A stretch of 64,000 nt of DNA from G963663315 sp963668255 (GCA_965116595.1 OZ220708.1:1984001-2048000); one strand, 5' to 3'; shown: positions 46,752 to 56,085, counted from the first letter of the stretch. Numbers and translations: made by a program. Notes: generated from the sequence alone by a model not told the origin.

Positions 46752-48761
46752 ATGTTCAGTAAAATCCTGATTGCGAACCGCGGCGAGGTCGCCTGCCGGG
46801 TAATCCGCTCGGCCCGGGCGATGGGGATCGGTACCGTGGCCGTTTATTCGGATGCCGACCGCGATGCCAGGCACGTTACCGAAGCGGATGAAGCCGTGCA
46901 TATCGGCGGCGCCGCAGCTTCAGAAAGTTATCTGCTGGGTGACAGAATCATTCAGGCTTGTCAGCAAACCCGGGCTGAAGCGGTGCATCCCGGTTATGGC
47001 TTCCTGTCTGAAAATACCCGGTTCGCGGAACTCCTTACCGAACATGGACTTGTTTTCATTGGCCCGGGCGCCCGTGCAATCAAGGCGATGGGAGACAAGA
47101 TCACTTCCAAGCTGCTGGCGGAACAGGCCGGAGTCAATATCATTCCCGGCCATACCGAGGTGGTGACGGATGCCGACAGCGCAGTCGTGATCGCCGGACA
47201 GATCGGTTACCCGGTGATGATAAAAGCCAGCGCCGGGGGCGGCGGAAAGGGCATGCGGATCGCCCACGATGACGCTCAATGCCTGGATGGATTTGCGCGC
47301 GCCACCAGCGAAGCCCAATCCAGTTTTGGCGATGGCCGGATATTTGTGGAGAAATATATCGAACAGCCAAGACATATCGAGATTCAGATCATGGCCGACA
47401 ACCATGGCAATGTCATCACCCTGAATGAAAGGGAATGTTCAATTCAGCGCCGTCACCAGAAAGTGATCGAGGAGGCGCCTTCATTGTTTCTCGATCATAA
47501 AACCCGGATGGCGATGAGCAAACAGGCGGTCGCACTGGCGAAAGCCGTGGATTATCGGTCAGCCGGCACGGTTGAATTTATCGTCGATGCCAAACGCAAC
47601 TTCTATTTTCTGGAAATGAACACCCGCTTGCAGGTTGAACATCCGGTGACCGAACTGATTACCGGTCTCGACCTGGTTGAACTGATGATCCGGGTGGCTG
47701 ACGGCGAAAAGCTGCCGGTGACCCAGGATGAGATCAGGATTCACGGTTGGGCCATAGAATCGCGGATTTATGCGGAAAATCCGTACCGGGGCTTTCTGCC
47801 TTCCACTGGCCGATTGAGAAAATACCGCCCGCCCGCCGAAGGCAGTCACGTCCGGGTTGATGCCGGGGTGGTGGAGGGATCGGAAATTTCGATGTTCTAT
47901 GACCCGATGATTTCCAAGCTGGTCACCTGGGGGGAAACCAGGGATCAGGCCATTGCGTCCATGCAGCGCGCCCTCGGCCAGTATTATATCCGCGGTGTCG
48001 ATACCAACCTGCCATTTGTATATGCGATCATGAACCATCCCCGTTTCCAGGCCGGTGATATTTCGACTGATTTCATTCCGGAGGAATACCCGGATGGCTT
48101 TTCCCCGTTGACCCTGCCCGCCGATAATACCGGCAATCTGGTCGCGGTGATGGCTTCAGTGCATTCCAGGTTGACGCTAAGGGCGGCAACCATTACCGAC
48201 CAGGCGCCGGGTTATAGCAGAAAATCGGGGTCTGAATGGGTGGTGATTATCGGCCGGGAGAGTACCCCGGTCAAAGTCAGGGAAGGGGATGGGCCTGGCC
48301 AGGGTGATTCATGGCTGGTCGAATACGATGAACATGAATATGTGGTGGAGGACGGGTGGTCGCCGATGGACGCGATCTACACCGGAAAAGTGAACGGCGC
48401 ATCCGTGGACATGCAACTGGAGAGGAACGGATTCGGCTTTGACGTCACTTATTCAGGCTGCCTGAACCGGGTTTTCGTGGTCGCCCCCAGTACCGCAAGG
48501 TTGAACCAGGGGATGCCGGTCAAGCAGGCGGCGGATCAATCCCGATACCTGCTTTCTCCGATGCCGGGACTGTTGGTTTCGTTATCCGTGGAAGTCGGAC
48601 AGACGGTCAAGGCGGGCCAGGAACTGGCTGTGATAGAAGCCATGAAAATGGAAAATTCCCTGCGTGCGGAACAGGATTGCGTGATCGGGGAAATACTGGT
48701 CGAGGCGGGATCGATCCTTGAAGTCGATCAACCGGTCATGGAATTTGAAACCGTTGATTGA
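46752..48761 (+). CDS. pccA: Propionyl-CoA carboxylase alpha subunit (biotin carboxylase/BCCP)
   Basis: A 669-residue ATP-grasp enzyme that carboxylates biotin. N-terminal biotin carboxylase domain: ILIANRGEVACRVIRSA, MIKASAGGGGKGMRI, RDCSIQRRHQK-type segment (here RECSIQRRHQK), and MNTRLQVEHPVTE. A BT bridging domain (about 470-600) and a C-terminal biotinyl domain with the EAMKMENSL lysine follow. It belongs to the mut-pcc operon and its end overlaps the start of meaB. Length is that of PccA/MccA types; methylcrotonyl-CoA is the alternative substrate but less likely beside a mutase. Confidence 0.93.
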   Translation: MFSKILIANRGEVACRVIRSARAMGIGTVAVYSDADRDARHVTEADEAVHIGGAAASESYLLGDRIIQACQQTRAEAVHPGYGFLSENTRFAELLTEHGLVFIGPGARAIKAMGDKITSKLLAEQAGVNIIPGHTEVVTDADSAVVIAGQIGYPVMIKASAGGGGKGMRIAHDDAQCLDGFARATSEAQSSFGDGRIFVEKYIEQPRHIEIQIMADNHGNVITLNERECSIQRRHQKVIEEAPSLFLDHKTRMAMSKQAVALAKAVDYRSAGTVEFIVDAKRNFYFLEMNTRLQVEHPVTELITGLDLVELMIRVADGEKLPVTQDEIRIHGWAIESRIYAENPYRGFLPSTGRLRKYRPPAEGSHVRVDAGVVEGSEISMFYDPMISKLVTWGETRDQAIASMQRALGQYYIRGVDTNLPFVYAIMNHPRFQAGDISTDFIPEEYPDGFSPLTLPADNTGNLVAVMASVHSRLTLRAATITDQAPGYSRKSGSEWVVIIGRESTPVKVREGDGPGQGDSWLVEYDEHEYVVEDGWSPMDAIYTGKVNGASVDMQLERNGFGFDVTYSGCLNRVFVVAPSTARLNQGMPVKQAADQSRYLLSPMPGLLVSLSVEVGQTVKAGQELAVIEAMKMENSLRAEQDCVIGEILVEAGSILEVDQPVMEFETVD

Positions 48762-49794
48762 CATCGATGCGCTGCGCTCGGCAGACCGTAAGTCACTGGC
48801 CCGCGGCATCACCTTGCTGGAATCGACCCGTGATGACCACCGCCGGCAGGCTGAAGCGCTGATACAGCAAATTCTGCCATTCAGTGGCAATGCCATTCGT
48901 ATCGGTCTGACCGGGACGCCCGGAGCAGGCAAGTCCAGCCTGATCGAAGTGCTTGGAAATCATGTGATCGCACAGGGTCACCGGGTTGCCGTGCTGGCGG
49001 TCGATCCAAGCTCGACCTTGAGCGGAGGGTCGATTCTCGGCGATAAAACCCGGATGCCGACGCTGGCGGCCAATCCCGATGCATTCATACGTCCGACTCC
49101 TGCCGGCGAAACATCAGGCGGAGTCGCGCGCCGTACCCGGGAATCCATATTATTGTGCGAGGCCGCCGGATTTGATGTGATCGTGGTCGAAACCGTGGGG
49201 TCAGGGCAATCCGAAACCATGGTCAGCCAGATGACCGACCTGTTTGTGTTGATGCTGCTGCCGGGCGGAGGCGATGAATTGCAGGGTATCAAACGGGGCG
49301 TGATGGAGTTGGCCGACATGGTGATCGTCAATAAAGCCGATGGCGAAATGGAATCCCGGGCCAACCTGTCCGCCGCCGATATCAGGCAGGCCCTGCGCCT
49401 GATCAGGCCGACGATCGGTGAGTGGGAGGTTCCCGTGATTACCGCATCCGCCACCGGCAACCACAATATCGACCGGATATGGGATGGCATACAGGATTAT
49501 TGCCGGTTACTGAACCGCACCGGCAGCCTCGAAGCCCGACGCAAGGACCAGTTGAACCACAGTTTGTGGACCGAAGTGCGGGAAAGGTTGCTTTGCTCGC
49601 TTAAGGATGACGACGCCATCAGAAATTCCGTCCCGGCCATGCAGGAAAAAGTCCGGCAGGGTGAGATATCGCCGTCCGCGGCAGCGGGTGAACTGGTTGC
49701 CCTTTTCCTGAAAGAACATCACTCCCCCCTGGAGGGGGAGTCGGCGATACAAGGGCGAAGCCCGCCGAAGAGCTGGTGGGGGGCGGACAAATGA
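48745..49794 (+). CDS. meaB: MeaB/ArgK G-protein chaperone of methylmalonyl-CoA mutase
   Basis: A GTPase of about 349 residues that protects and reloads the mutase cobalamin. Motifs are Walker A GTPGAGKSS, DPSSTLSGGSILGDKTRM, the VETVGSGQSE switch region and NKADGEME. The start is uncertain: TTG 48745 gives the natural N-terminus KPLIDIDALRS, while another TTG at 48718 extends it; both overlap pccA. The last 25 or so residues (SPLEGESAIQGRSPPKSWWG) are translated R3 repeat sequence and not part of the usual family end. The stop overlaps the epimerase start by ATGA. Confidence 0.92.
   Translation: MKPLIDIDALRSADRKSLARGITLLESTRDDHRRQAEALIQQILPFSGNAIRIGLTGTPGAGKSSLIEVLGNHVIAQGHRVAVLAVDPSSTLSGGSILGDKTRMPTLAANPDAFIRPTPAGETSGGVARRTRESILLCEAAGFDVIVVETVGSGQSETMVSQMTDLFVLMLLPGGGDELQGIKRGVMELADMVIVNKADGEMESRANLSAADIRQALRLIRPTIGEWEVPVITASATGNHNIDRIWDGIQDYCRLLNRTGSLEARRKDQLNHSLWTEVRERLLCSLKDDDAIRNSVPAMQEKVRQGEISPSAAAGELVALFLKEHHSPLEGESAIQGRSPPKSWWGADK
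49718..49788. repeat. R3 repeat forming the MeaB C-terminus
   Basis: CACTCCCCCCTGGAGGGGGAG, CGATACAAGGGCGAAGCCCG and GCTGGTGGGGGGCGG match R3 in reverse complement to the copy at 3981. It supplies the last codons of meaB and, just before ATG 49791, the G-rich stretch that must serve as epimerase leader. Confidence 0.85.
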
Positions 49795-50195
49795 TTGGCA
49801 GATTGAATCATGTTGCCATTGTCGTACCTGATCTCGATGCGGCAACGCAATTATACCGCCAGCAGTTCGGTGCGGATGTCTCGGCAAAAACGCCCATGCC
49901 CGATCATGGGGTGACCACGGTTTTCGTCAACCTGCCCAATACCCGGATTGAACTCCTGCATCCGCTCGGGGAAAATTCTTCGGTTGCCCGGTTTCTCGAA
50001 AAAAATCCGGATGGCGGGATGCATCATGTCTGTTACGAAGTCGCCGATATAAACGATGCCGCGGCCAGGCTGACCGAGCAGGGCATGAGGGTGCTGGGCG
50101 ATGGCAGACCGAAAACCGGGGCGCATGGCAAACCGGTGATTTTTCTCCATCCGAAGGATGGCCTTGGTACCCTGATTGAACTTGAGCAGGTTTAA
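49791..50195 (+). CDS. mce: Methylmalonyl-CoA epimerase
   Basis: A 134-residue glyoxalase-fold enzyme that converts (S)- to (R)-methylmalonyl-CoA. Typical lines are LNHVAIVVPDLDAATQLYR (metal His), the IELLHPLGENSSVARFLEKNPDGGMHHVCYEVADI segment (metal His and Glu) and KPVIFLHPKDGLGTLIELEQ. Translation starts at ATG 49791, overlapping the meaB stop; the frame is open a few codons upstream inside the R3 repeat. It completes the pathway from propionyl-CoA carboxylase to the mutase and is the last gene of the operon. Confidence 0.92.
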   Translation: MIGRLNHVAIVVPDLDAATQLYRQQFGADVSAKTPMPDHGVTTVFVNLPNTRIELLHPLGENSSVARFLEKNPDGGMHHVCYEVADINDAAARLTEQGMRVLGDGRPKTGAHGKPVIFLHPKDGLGTLIELEQV

Positions 50196-50245
50196 GGGAT
50201 TACCGTATCCGGTCATGCATCGCCAGACTGTGCAGGTGATTATCC

Positions 50246-51232
50246 GTGTTCCGGGACGATAATCTCGAAGATGAACTGGACGGCAGCGGACTGGAAAAAG
50301 CGGTCCCGGCGCTGATTTCGTCGGTAGCCAATGTCATGCGGCAACGCCGTCACGGACATTTTGACAAGTGGCTGGAGATCATAGACGCATTGCCGGCGCT
50401 GCATTCGTCCGTATTTGATTTCAACGCGGACAGGATCGTCATCGGGAGCGCCGCCGAGTCCGATGCCGCCACCCGGCAGGCCCTGCGCGAATTGCTTCTC
50501 AGGTTGCAGCCGTGGCGGAAAGGCCCGTTCGAGGTGTTCGGGGTCACTATCGACAGTGAGTGGCGGTCGAACATGAAATGGCGCCGCCTGCAGGATCACA
50601 TACGACCGCTGTCCGGCCGCACGGTGCTGGATGTGGGCTGTGGCAATGGCTACTACATTTACAGAATGCTGGGCGCCGGCGCGAAATTCGTATTGGGCAT
50701 CGAGCCTTCTCAGCTGTTCATGATGCAGTTCAATGCGATCAGGAAGTATACGCCCGGGATTCCCGCAACGGTTTTGCCATTGCGTTTCGATGAATTGCCG
50801 CTGGCTTGCTTTCGTGACTGCAATGTACGGTTTGATACCGTTTTCAGCATGGGTGTCCTGTATCACAGAAAGCAGCCGGAGCGGCATCTGTCCGGCCTTA
50901 TGGACTGCCTGAAACCGGGCGGCGAGCTGGTTCTTGAGACGTTGATCATCGAGGGTGGTGAAGATGATGTTCTGGCGCCGGACGCCACTTACGCGAAAAT
51001 GTCGAATGTCTGGTCGATCCCGTCACCAATCGCTTTGGCAAAGATGCTTGGCAATGCGGGATTCACCCGCATCAGGACCATCGGCATCTACTGCACCGAT
51101 CAATCGGAGCAGCGGCGCACCGATTGGATGACCGGACAATCGTTGTCGGATTTTCTCGACCCGGTTGACCCGGGGTTGACGGTAGAAGGCTATCCCGCCC
51201 CCCGGCGAATCATCATCAGTTGCAGCCGATGA
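50246..51232 (+). CDS. cmoB: tRNA uridine-34 5-oxyacetate carboxymethyltransferase
   Basis: CmoB uses carboxy-S-adenosylmethionine to make 5-carboxymethoxyuridine at the tRNA wobble position. The 328-residue protein has the CmoB N-terminal region (ALPALHSSVFDF, FEVFGVTIDSEWRSNMKW), the SAM-type motif LDVGCGNGYYIYRMLGAGA, and FDTVFSMGVLYHRKQPERHL, all characteristic of the family. The start is GTG 50246, preceded by AGGTGA. CmoA, needed to make the cofactor, is not adjacent. An R2 repeat follows the gene. Confidence 0.92.
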   Translation: MFRDDNLEDELDGSGLEKAVPALISSVANVMRQRRHGHFDKWLEIIDALPALHSSVFDFNADRIVIGSAAESDAATRQALRELLLRLQPWRKGPFEVFGVTIDSEWRSNMKWRRLQDHIRPLSGRTVLDVGCGNGYYIYRMLGAGAKFVLGIEPSQLFMMQFNAIRKYTPGIPATVLPLRFDELPLACFRDCNVRFDTVFSMGVLYHRKQPERHLSGLMDCLKPGGELVLETLIIEGGEDDVLAPDATYAKMSNVWSIPSPIALAKMLGNAGFTRIRTIGIYCTDQSEQRRTDWMTGQSLSDFLDPVDPGLTVEGYPAPRRIIISCSR

Positions 51233-51237
51233 CGGTT

Positions 51238-51267
51238 GCGGGCCGGCACGGAGACCGGCCCCTACGA
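51238..51267. repeat. R2 repeat, reverse orientation
   Basis: GCGGGCCGGCACGGAGACCGG followed by CCCCTACG is the reverse complement of the R2 unit, placed between the convergent cmoB and folA genes and able to form a hairpin in either transcript. Confidence 0.7.
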
Positions 51268-51301
51268 TGACGATTGGGTGCGGGAATGACCAGGCCCGGA
51301 T

Positions 51302-51796
51302 TTATCCCGATTTTCTGAGGTAAATCATGTGGGTCAACTCCGAGCCTTCGGTTCGGGTGGTTTCCGCAACCTGCCAGATCTGCGGGTCGATTACCGGAAA
51401 GCGGACTGCATCCGGGCGGTCGATGCGGTCGGGTACGTAAGTGATATCGAGCCGGGTCAGCCACTCGAATGCAGCCTGGTATATCTGCCCGCCGCCAATC
51501 ACCCAGGTGTCCTGGTCATTACAGACAGCCAGCGCCCGGCGCAGATCGTCATAGTGTTCGACCGCCTGCACGGGGTTGCGGCTGATGACGATATTGCGTC
51601 TGCCCGGCAGCGCGCGGCAGTGGATCGACTCCCAAGTCAGCCTGCCCATGATAATCGCGCTGTTCATTGTGATGCGTTTGAATCTCTTCAGGTCTTCCGG
51701 GTAGCGCCATGGAATACCGCCATCCAGGCCGATCACCCTGTCTTTGGTCATTGCTGCTATGGCCCCTCTTTTCGGGGCGTCGGGACGGTCAGGCAT
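51302..51796 (-). CDS. folA: Dihydrofolate reductase
   Basis: A 164-residue enzyme reducing dihydrofolate to tetrahydrofolate with NADPH. Signature residues are AIAAMTKDRVIGLDGGIPWRYPEDLKRFKRITM (with the WxxPxDLxxF-like segment), IIMGRLTWESI, RRNIVISRN and WVIGGGQIYQAA. The start ATG directly follows the thyA stop (TAAATG), so both are one transcript. The few extra N-terminal residues (MPDRPDAPKRG) make a later start conceivable, but no better one is obvious. Confidence 0.92.
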   Translation of the reverse strand: MPDRPDAPKRGAIAAMTKDRVIGLDGGIPWRYPEDLKRFKRITMNSAIIMGRLTWESIHCRALPGRRNIVISRNPVQAVEHYDDLRRALAVCNDQDTWVIGGGQIYQAAFEWLTRLDITYVPDRIDRPDAVRFPVIDPQIWQVAETTRTEGSELTHMIYLRKSG

Positions 51797-52666
51797 TTAC
51801 ACCGCGACTTTGAATGTGATCGCAGGATGCGGGTGGTAGCCGCGCAGCACAAACTTCGACATGATCTCTTCGGTATCGAGTGCGAGCAGCGATTCAATAT
51901 CTTCCAGCGAGCGGATCGAAGGACAGATGTCCAGCGTTGGCAACGGGCGCGGGGATCGGGTCAATTGTTCCTTCAGCGCCGGAACATGATCGTATTCCGC
52001 CATCTCTCCATTGGCCTTCGCGGTGTAGATATGGGCGTCGATCAGCGTATGCCCGAAAAGTCCGGCAGGGATTCCGCTGAAACGTGAAAGCAATTCCAGC
52101 AGAAAGGCATATCCTGCAATGTTGTAGGGTATGCCCAAAGCGATGTCACAACTACGCTGGGTGAGATGCAGGCACAGGCAGGGCGATTGGTTGTCGTCAT
52201 ACTGGACATTGACTACCCATAAAGCGTGGCAGGGCGGCAGTGCGCTGGTTTGTGCGTTACCCGGCGCCCAGGCGGAAACCACCATCCTTCGGCTCGTCGG
52301 GTTGGTTTTCAACTGCTCGACGAGCCAGGCAATCTGGTCGTTGCTGCAATTCTCCGGCAGCGGAAAGTTGCGCCAGAAGTGGCCGTATGCACTCGGCACC
52401 TTGCCATTTTCGTCCGCCCAGGGATCCCAGAATCGGCAGTTATGCCGTCGAAGCAGGTCGATATCGGTTTTGCCCGACAGGAACCAGAGATTTTCAATTA
52501 CGATATTTTTCCAGGATATTTCCTTGGTGGTGAGCAGGGGAAAACCGCCGCGCAGGTCAATCTCATAATTGATGTTGAATGTCGAGAGCGTATCCACCCC
52601 CGTTCGGTTGGCCTTTCTTTGCCCGGTTTCCAGGGTTTCCCTTACTGCGTCAAGATATTGTTTCAA
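51797..52666 (-). CDS. thyA: Thymidylate synthase
   Basis: Makes dTMP from dUMP with methylene-tetrahydrofolate, producing the dihydrofolate used by the adjacent FolA. The 289-residue protein shows RTGVDTLSTF, GFPLLTTKEISWKNIVIENLWFLSG, the catalytic Cys146 in ALPPCHALW, QRSCDIALGIPYNIAGYAFL and HTLIDAHIY. Start is TTG 52666, with the expected N-terminus KQYLDAVRETLETG. Gene order thyA-folA is common in gammaproteobacteria. Confidence 0.94.
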   Translation of the reverse strand: MKQYLDAVRETLETGQRKANRTGVDTLSTFNINYEIDLRGGFPLLTTKEISWKNIVIENLWFLSGKTDIDLLRRHNCRFWDPWADENGKVPSAYGHFWRNFPLPENCSNDQIAWLVEQLKTNPTSRRMVVSAWAPGNAQTSALPPCHALWVVNVQYDDNQSPCLCLHLTQRSCDIALGIPYNIAGYAFLLELLSRFSGIPAGLFGHTLIDAHIYTAKANGEMAEYDHVPALKEQLTRSPRPLPTLDICPSIRSLEDIESLLALDTEEIMSKFVLRGYHPHPAITFKVAV

Positions 52667-52699
52667 TGTCTTTTGCGGGTGTCGTCTTTAAGATCATCG

Positions 52700-53917
52700 T
52701 CAAGTGCGATCGTCCGGGGAGAAATAATACTCCATCATTTTTCTGGCCAGATATGAGGATTTAACATACCACTTTTCCTTATTGATGCAAAGGACGGCGA
52801 ACGCGATCTTTTGTTCACCGCGTTGTCCGAACCCCACGAACCAATCGTATTTTCCCTTCGGGTCGTGACCCGTCAATGAACCTGTCTTGCCACCGATTAC
52901 GACATCTTTCAACGAGGTTTTGTTCAGTCCGCGGAAAGAACTCCTGGCTGATCCGATCCGGACTGTCGATTGCATCATTTTTCTGATCTGGCCCGCGGCT
53001 GACTCGCTCATCACCGGCGCAATGACGGGCTTTTCCTGAACGTAAACCGGGATGCCATGCGGGTCGGTCAGCGAGTCAACCAGTATCGGCATGACCAGAT
53101 TGCCGTTGTTCACGGCGGTGGCCGCGAGCGTTGCGCCATGCAGTACGGACAGGGTATTGCGGGTGGTATATCCGGATGCCATTTCTGCGACCTGCCACTG
53201 ATCATCGGGGTCAAGTTCGATGTAACCGTTGTCAAATGTGAAATCCGAAGCGAATTGACCGTTGAAGCCGAGTCGATAGGCATAATCGAGCATGGTGTTG
53301 CCGCCCACCATCACTGCTCCGACCCGTCCGAAGACGGTGTTTACTGATTTCGCGAAAGCTTCGTCGAAGGAGATTTTACGGGTCCATTTGTGGTTCTTGT
53401 GCCGGAACACGTTTTTCTTGTACAACGAAGTGGATTTGCCGTTGAACGGGGTCACGGTCGACCCGGTCAACTTGTTTTCATTGACCGCGGCGATGGCGGT
53501 GATGATCTTCGATATCGACGCAGCGGGAAAGGAATTGATCAACGACAGATTGCGGTGATTTTCCCCGCTGCGCGTGGAGTCAACCATGGACAATATCCGG
53601 CCCGAATCCGGCTCGATTGCGACCAGCACCCCATAATCGGGATTATGTCTGGCCAGCAGTTGGCGGGCCATTTCCTGCAGACCGGAATCCAGGGTATAGG
53701 TCACTTTCAAAGGGGTGGAACCAGAAATTCCGGGGACCGTGATCTGATCGGGGAGCGTCTTCTGGTGGACGAAAGGGGTCAGCGTCCCAGCGAGGGTTTT
53801 TGCCGGTATCATCGGCTTCCTGCCTTCTTCGGTATCATACGGGCCAATGGTGGTCGGCCATGCCGATGCAAGTGAGAAAATGATCACGCTGAAGGACACG
53901 GCAAACATCGGCGGCAT
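52700..53917 (-). CDS. Penicillin-binding D,D-transpeptidase domain protein
   Basis: A 405-residue periplasmic protein with an N-terminal hydrophobic segment (MPPMFAVSFSVIIFSLASAW), probably a signal anchor. The transpeptidase fold has the three motifs S134-I-S-K137, S191-V-N193 and K344-T-G346, so it should be active and bind beta-lactams. It lacks the large N-terminal dimerisation domain of PBP2 and PBP3, so it is a minimal, single-domain type. It lies six bases after the stop of the DnaJ-like gene, a likely operon. Its exact role in peptidoglycan synthesis is unclear. Confidence 0.75.
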   Translation of the reverse strand: MPPMFAVSFSVIIFSLASAWPTTIGPYDTEEGRKPMIPAKTLAGTLTPFVHQKTLPDQITVPGISGSTPLKVTYTLDSGLQEMARQLLARHNPDYGVLVAIEPDSGRILSMVDSTRSGENHRNLSLINSFPAASISKIITAIAAVNENKLTGSTVTPFNGKSTSLYKKNVFRHKNHKWTRKISFDEAFAKSVNTVFGRVGAVMVGGNTMLDYAYRLGFNGQFASDFTFDNGYIELDPDDQWQVAEMASGYTTRNTLSVLHGATLAATAVNNGNLVMPILVDSLTDPHGIPVYVQEKPVIAPVMSESAAGQIRKMMQSTVRIGSARSSFRGLNKTSLKDVVIGGKTGSLTGHDPKGKYDWFVGFGQRGEQKIAFAVLCINKEKWYVKSSYLARKMMEYYFSPDDRT

Positions 53918-53923
53918 CGACTG

Positions 53924-54400
53924 TCAGGATAAATCGTTGAGCAGTGTATCCTTGGCCAGATTGATTTGCCCGGCAAGGTAGTCCGAACCGCCCCGGTCAG
54001 GGTGGATTTTCTGCATCAATCTGCGGTGCGCATCGATTATCTCCTCTTCGCTCGCCCCGGGTTCCAATCCCAGTATCTCCAGCGCTTCAGCGACATCCAT
54101 CGACACGGAGGGGTCCGGCGGTGGACGCCGGGCATGACTGCCGCCCGCTCTGTTCTGGAAACCATCCCATAGCCGCTTGACCACCATCAATCGGTTGATC
54201 CATGGCAAGGCAGCGCCGAACATCGCCATCAGCACCGATCCCTTGGTGATTGCCAGTATCACCAACAGGATTGCTGCGCTCCATAGCGCAATACGGATGA
54301 GCGATTTATTGCGCCGCTGGCGGTCGGCACGGTGATACCAGGACAGGTACCACATGATGCCGAATACTGCCACCAGGGCCAGAAACAGCCGGGGCGCCAT
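53924..54400 (-). CDS. Membrane-anchored DnaJ-domain protein
   Basis: A 158-residue protein. Two membrane helices (about 3-20 and 37-75) are followed by a C-terminal J-domain, EALEILGLEPGASEEEIIDAHRRLMQKIHPDRGGSDYLAGQINLAKDTLL, with the essential HPD tripeptide and a Tim14/Pam18-like shortened shape. It would recruit DnaK to the inner membrane. The transpeptidase gene follows after six bases. Such proteins occur widely in gammaproteobacteria with little experimental data. Confidence 0.85.
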   Translation of the reverse strand: MAPRLFLALVAVFGIMWYLSWYHRADRQRRNKSLIRIALWSAAILLVILAITKGSVLMAMFGAALPWINRLMVVKRLWDGFQNRAGGSHARRPPPDPSVSMDVAEALEILGLEPGASEEEIIDAHRRLMQKIHPDRGGSDYLAGQINLAKDTLLNDLS

Positions 54401-54513
54401 CAGATTGGTTCGATCACAGACATCCGCCTATTATAATATGGAATGGCGCACCGGCGGAGTTTGTCGCAATCGTCAGATCAGGATCGACGCCACTGTAATT
54501 TCAACCGCATGGT

Positions 54514-56085
54514 TCAGGCCTTGAACGGCACCACGACGAAACGGGAATACTTGCCTTTCTGGACAAGCATCAAAACGGATTTCTTTTCTTTCTCCTTCCC
54601 CTGTCTGACAGCTTCGATGACGTCGCCAGGGTTCGAGATCGTTGTGTCACCAACCCGTTTGATGATGTCGCCTTCACGCAAACCACGCTGTGCTGCCGGA
54701 CTTTTTGGATCGACATTGACGATGACGACCCCTGAAGTCGCGCCGGACAGGCCGTATTTATCTATTTGAGCCTGGTCCAGTTCCGCCAGTTCCAGTCCCA
54801 GTTGAAGGTCGTCGGCATGATCTTTTCCGGCGCTGGCGACCGTTTCAGTGTCAACGCTTCCGACTGTGACCGTTACCGTATGATTGCGGTTGTTGCGCCA
54901 TAGTTCGATATTCACTTCCTCGCTCCTGGTGGTCAGGGCCACCAGCTTCGGCAGGTCCCGCATGGTCGTGACTTTCCTGCCATCATATTCGAGAATCACA
55001 TCTCCCGATTCGATCCCTGCGGCCTTGGCCGGGCTGTCCTCGACCACTTCGGTTACCAGTGCGCCGCTTTCATCCTGTAACCCGAGACTTTCGGCAATCT
55101 CTGCGGTCAGCGCCTGGATGTGGACACCCAGGTAGCCACGCTCCACCACGCCGGTTTGTTGCAGTTGGGCAATCACATCGCTCGCCACGGCTGAGGGGAT
55201 CGCAAATCCGATCCCGATATTGCCGCCATTGGGCGAGTAGATCACACTGTTGATGCCAATCACCTGCCCACGGGTATTGAACAGCGGGCCGCCGGAATTT
55301 CCCCGGTTGATCGACGCATCGATCTGGATGAAATCCACCAATTGACCTGCCCGCAAGTCCCGCCCCCGCGCTGAAATGATTCCACTGGTCGTAGTGCCGC
55401 CCAACCCGAATGGATTGCCGATGGCGATCACCCAGTCACCAACCTCAGCTTCGTTGGAATCTCCAAATTCGAGATAGGGCAGGGGGCTGCCGGTCTGGAT
55501 TTCAAGCAGGGCCAGGTCGGTTTTTTGGTCGGTTCCTTTCAGGGTTGCCGGAATCCGTGTACCGTCGTCGAGCACGACCTCGATTTCGTCGGCATTTTCG
55601 ATGACATGGTAATTGGTGACCACAAATCCATCCGGATCGATAAGGAACCCGGAGCCGACGGCACTGCTCCTGCGCTCAGGGAAAGCATTGTCGTCATTGT
55701 CATTGTTGTCTTCGGGCGTGTTGCGCGGTAAGTTGAAGGAATCGCCGAAGAAACGTCGAAAGAATTCTTCCAGTTGCTGGGGATTCTGACCCCGGTGACG
55801 GTTGTTTTGCCCGGAGCCGGATCGATTGACATAACTGGTTACTGAAATGTTGACCACTGCCGGTTTCACCGCCTTGACCAGTTCGGCAAATCCGTCGTTG
55901 ACATCGATGCGGGACAACTGTGCAGCCACATGGGCAGGTTCTGTCATTGCGGTCACGGATGAACCGGGGACCGCCGCTACGGCGAGCAGAGCGGCCAATG
56001 CGGTGGTCGTTGCGACAGCGGGGTTACGCCTCAACCCGGCCTTGAATTTACTCATTAAACCGGTATCTGAATGTTGATTGCTCAT
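54514..56085 (-). CDS. DegP/DegQ-type periplasmic serine protease
   Basis: A 523-residue HtrA-family protease/chaperone of the envelope. A signal-like segment (about 22-47) precedes the trypsin-like domain with catalytic His160 (TNYHVIE), Asp190 (KTDLALLE) and Ser264 (GNSGGPLF). Two PDZ domains follow (GYLGVHIQAL and a second one ending near residue 515). The loop at 86-138 is rich in Asn, Gln and Asp (PEDNNDNDDN), longer than usual. It is monocistronic and separated from the next gene by two R1 repeats. MucD/DegP identity cannot be separated by eye. Confidence 0.9.
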   Translation of the reverse strand: MSNQHSDTGLMSKFKAGLRRNPAVATTTALAALLAVAAVPGSSVTAMTEPAHVAAQLSRIDVNDGFAELVKAVKPAVVNISVTSYVNRSGSGQNNRHRGQNPQQLEEFFRRFFGDSFNLPRNTPEDNNDNDDNAFPERRSSAVGSGFLIDPDGFVVTNYHVIENADEIEVVLDDGTRIPATLKGTDQKTDLALLEIQTGSPLPYLEFGDSNEAEVGDWVIAIGNPFGLGGTTTSGIISARGRDLRAGQLVDFIQIDASINRGNSGGPLFNTRGQVIGINSVIYSPNGGNIGIGFAIPSAVASDVIAQLQQTGVVERGYLGVHIQALTAEIAESLGLQDESGALVTEVVEDSPAKAAGIESGDVILEYDGRKVTTMRDLPKLVALTTRSEEVNIELWRNNRNHTVTVTVGSVDTETVASAGKDHADDLQLGLELAELDQAQIDKYGLSGATSGVVIVNVDPKSPAAQRGLREGDIIKRVGDTTISNPGDVIEAVRQGKEKEKKSVLMLVQKGKYSRFVVVPFKA

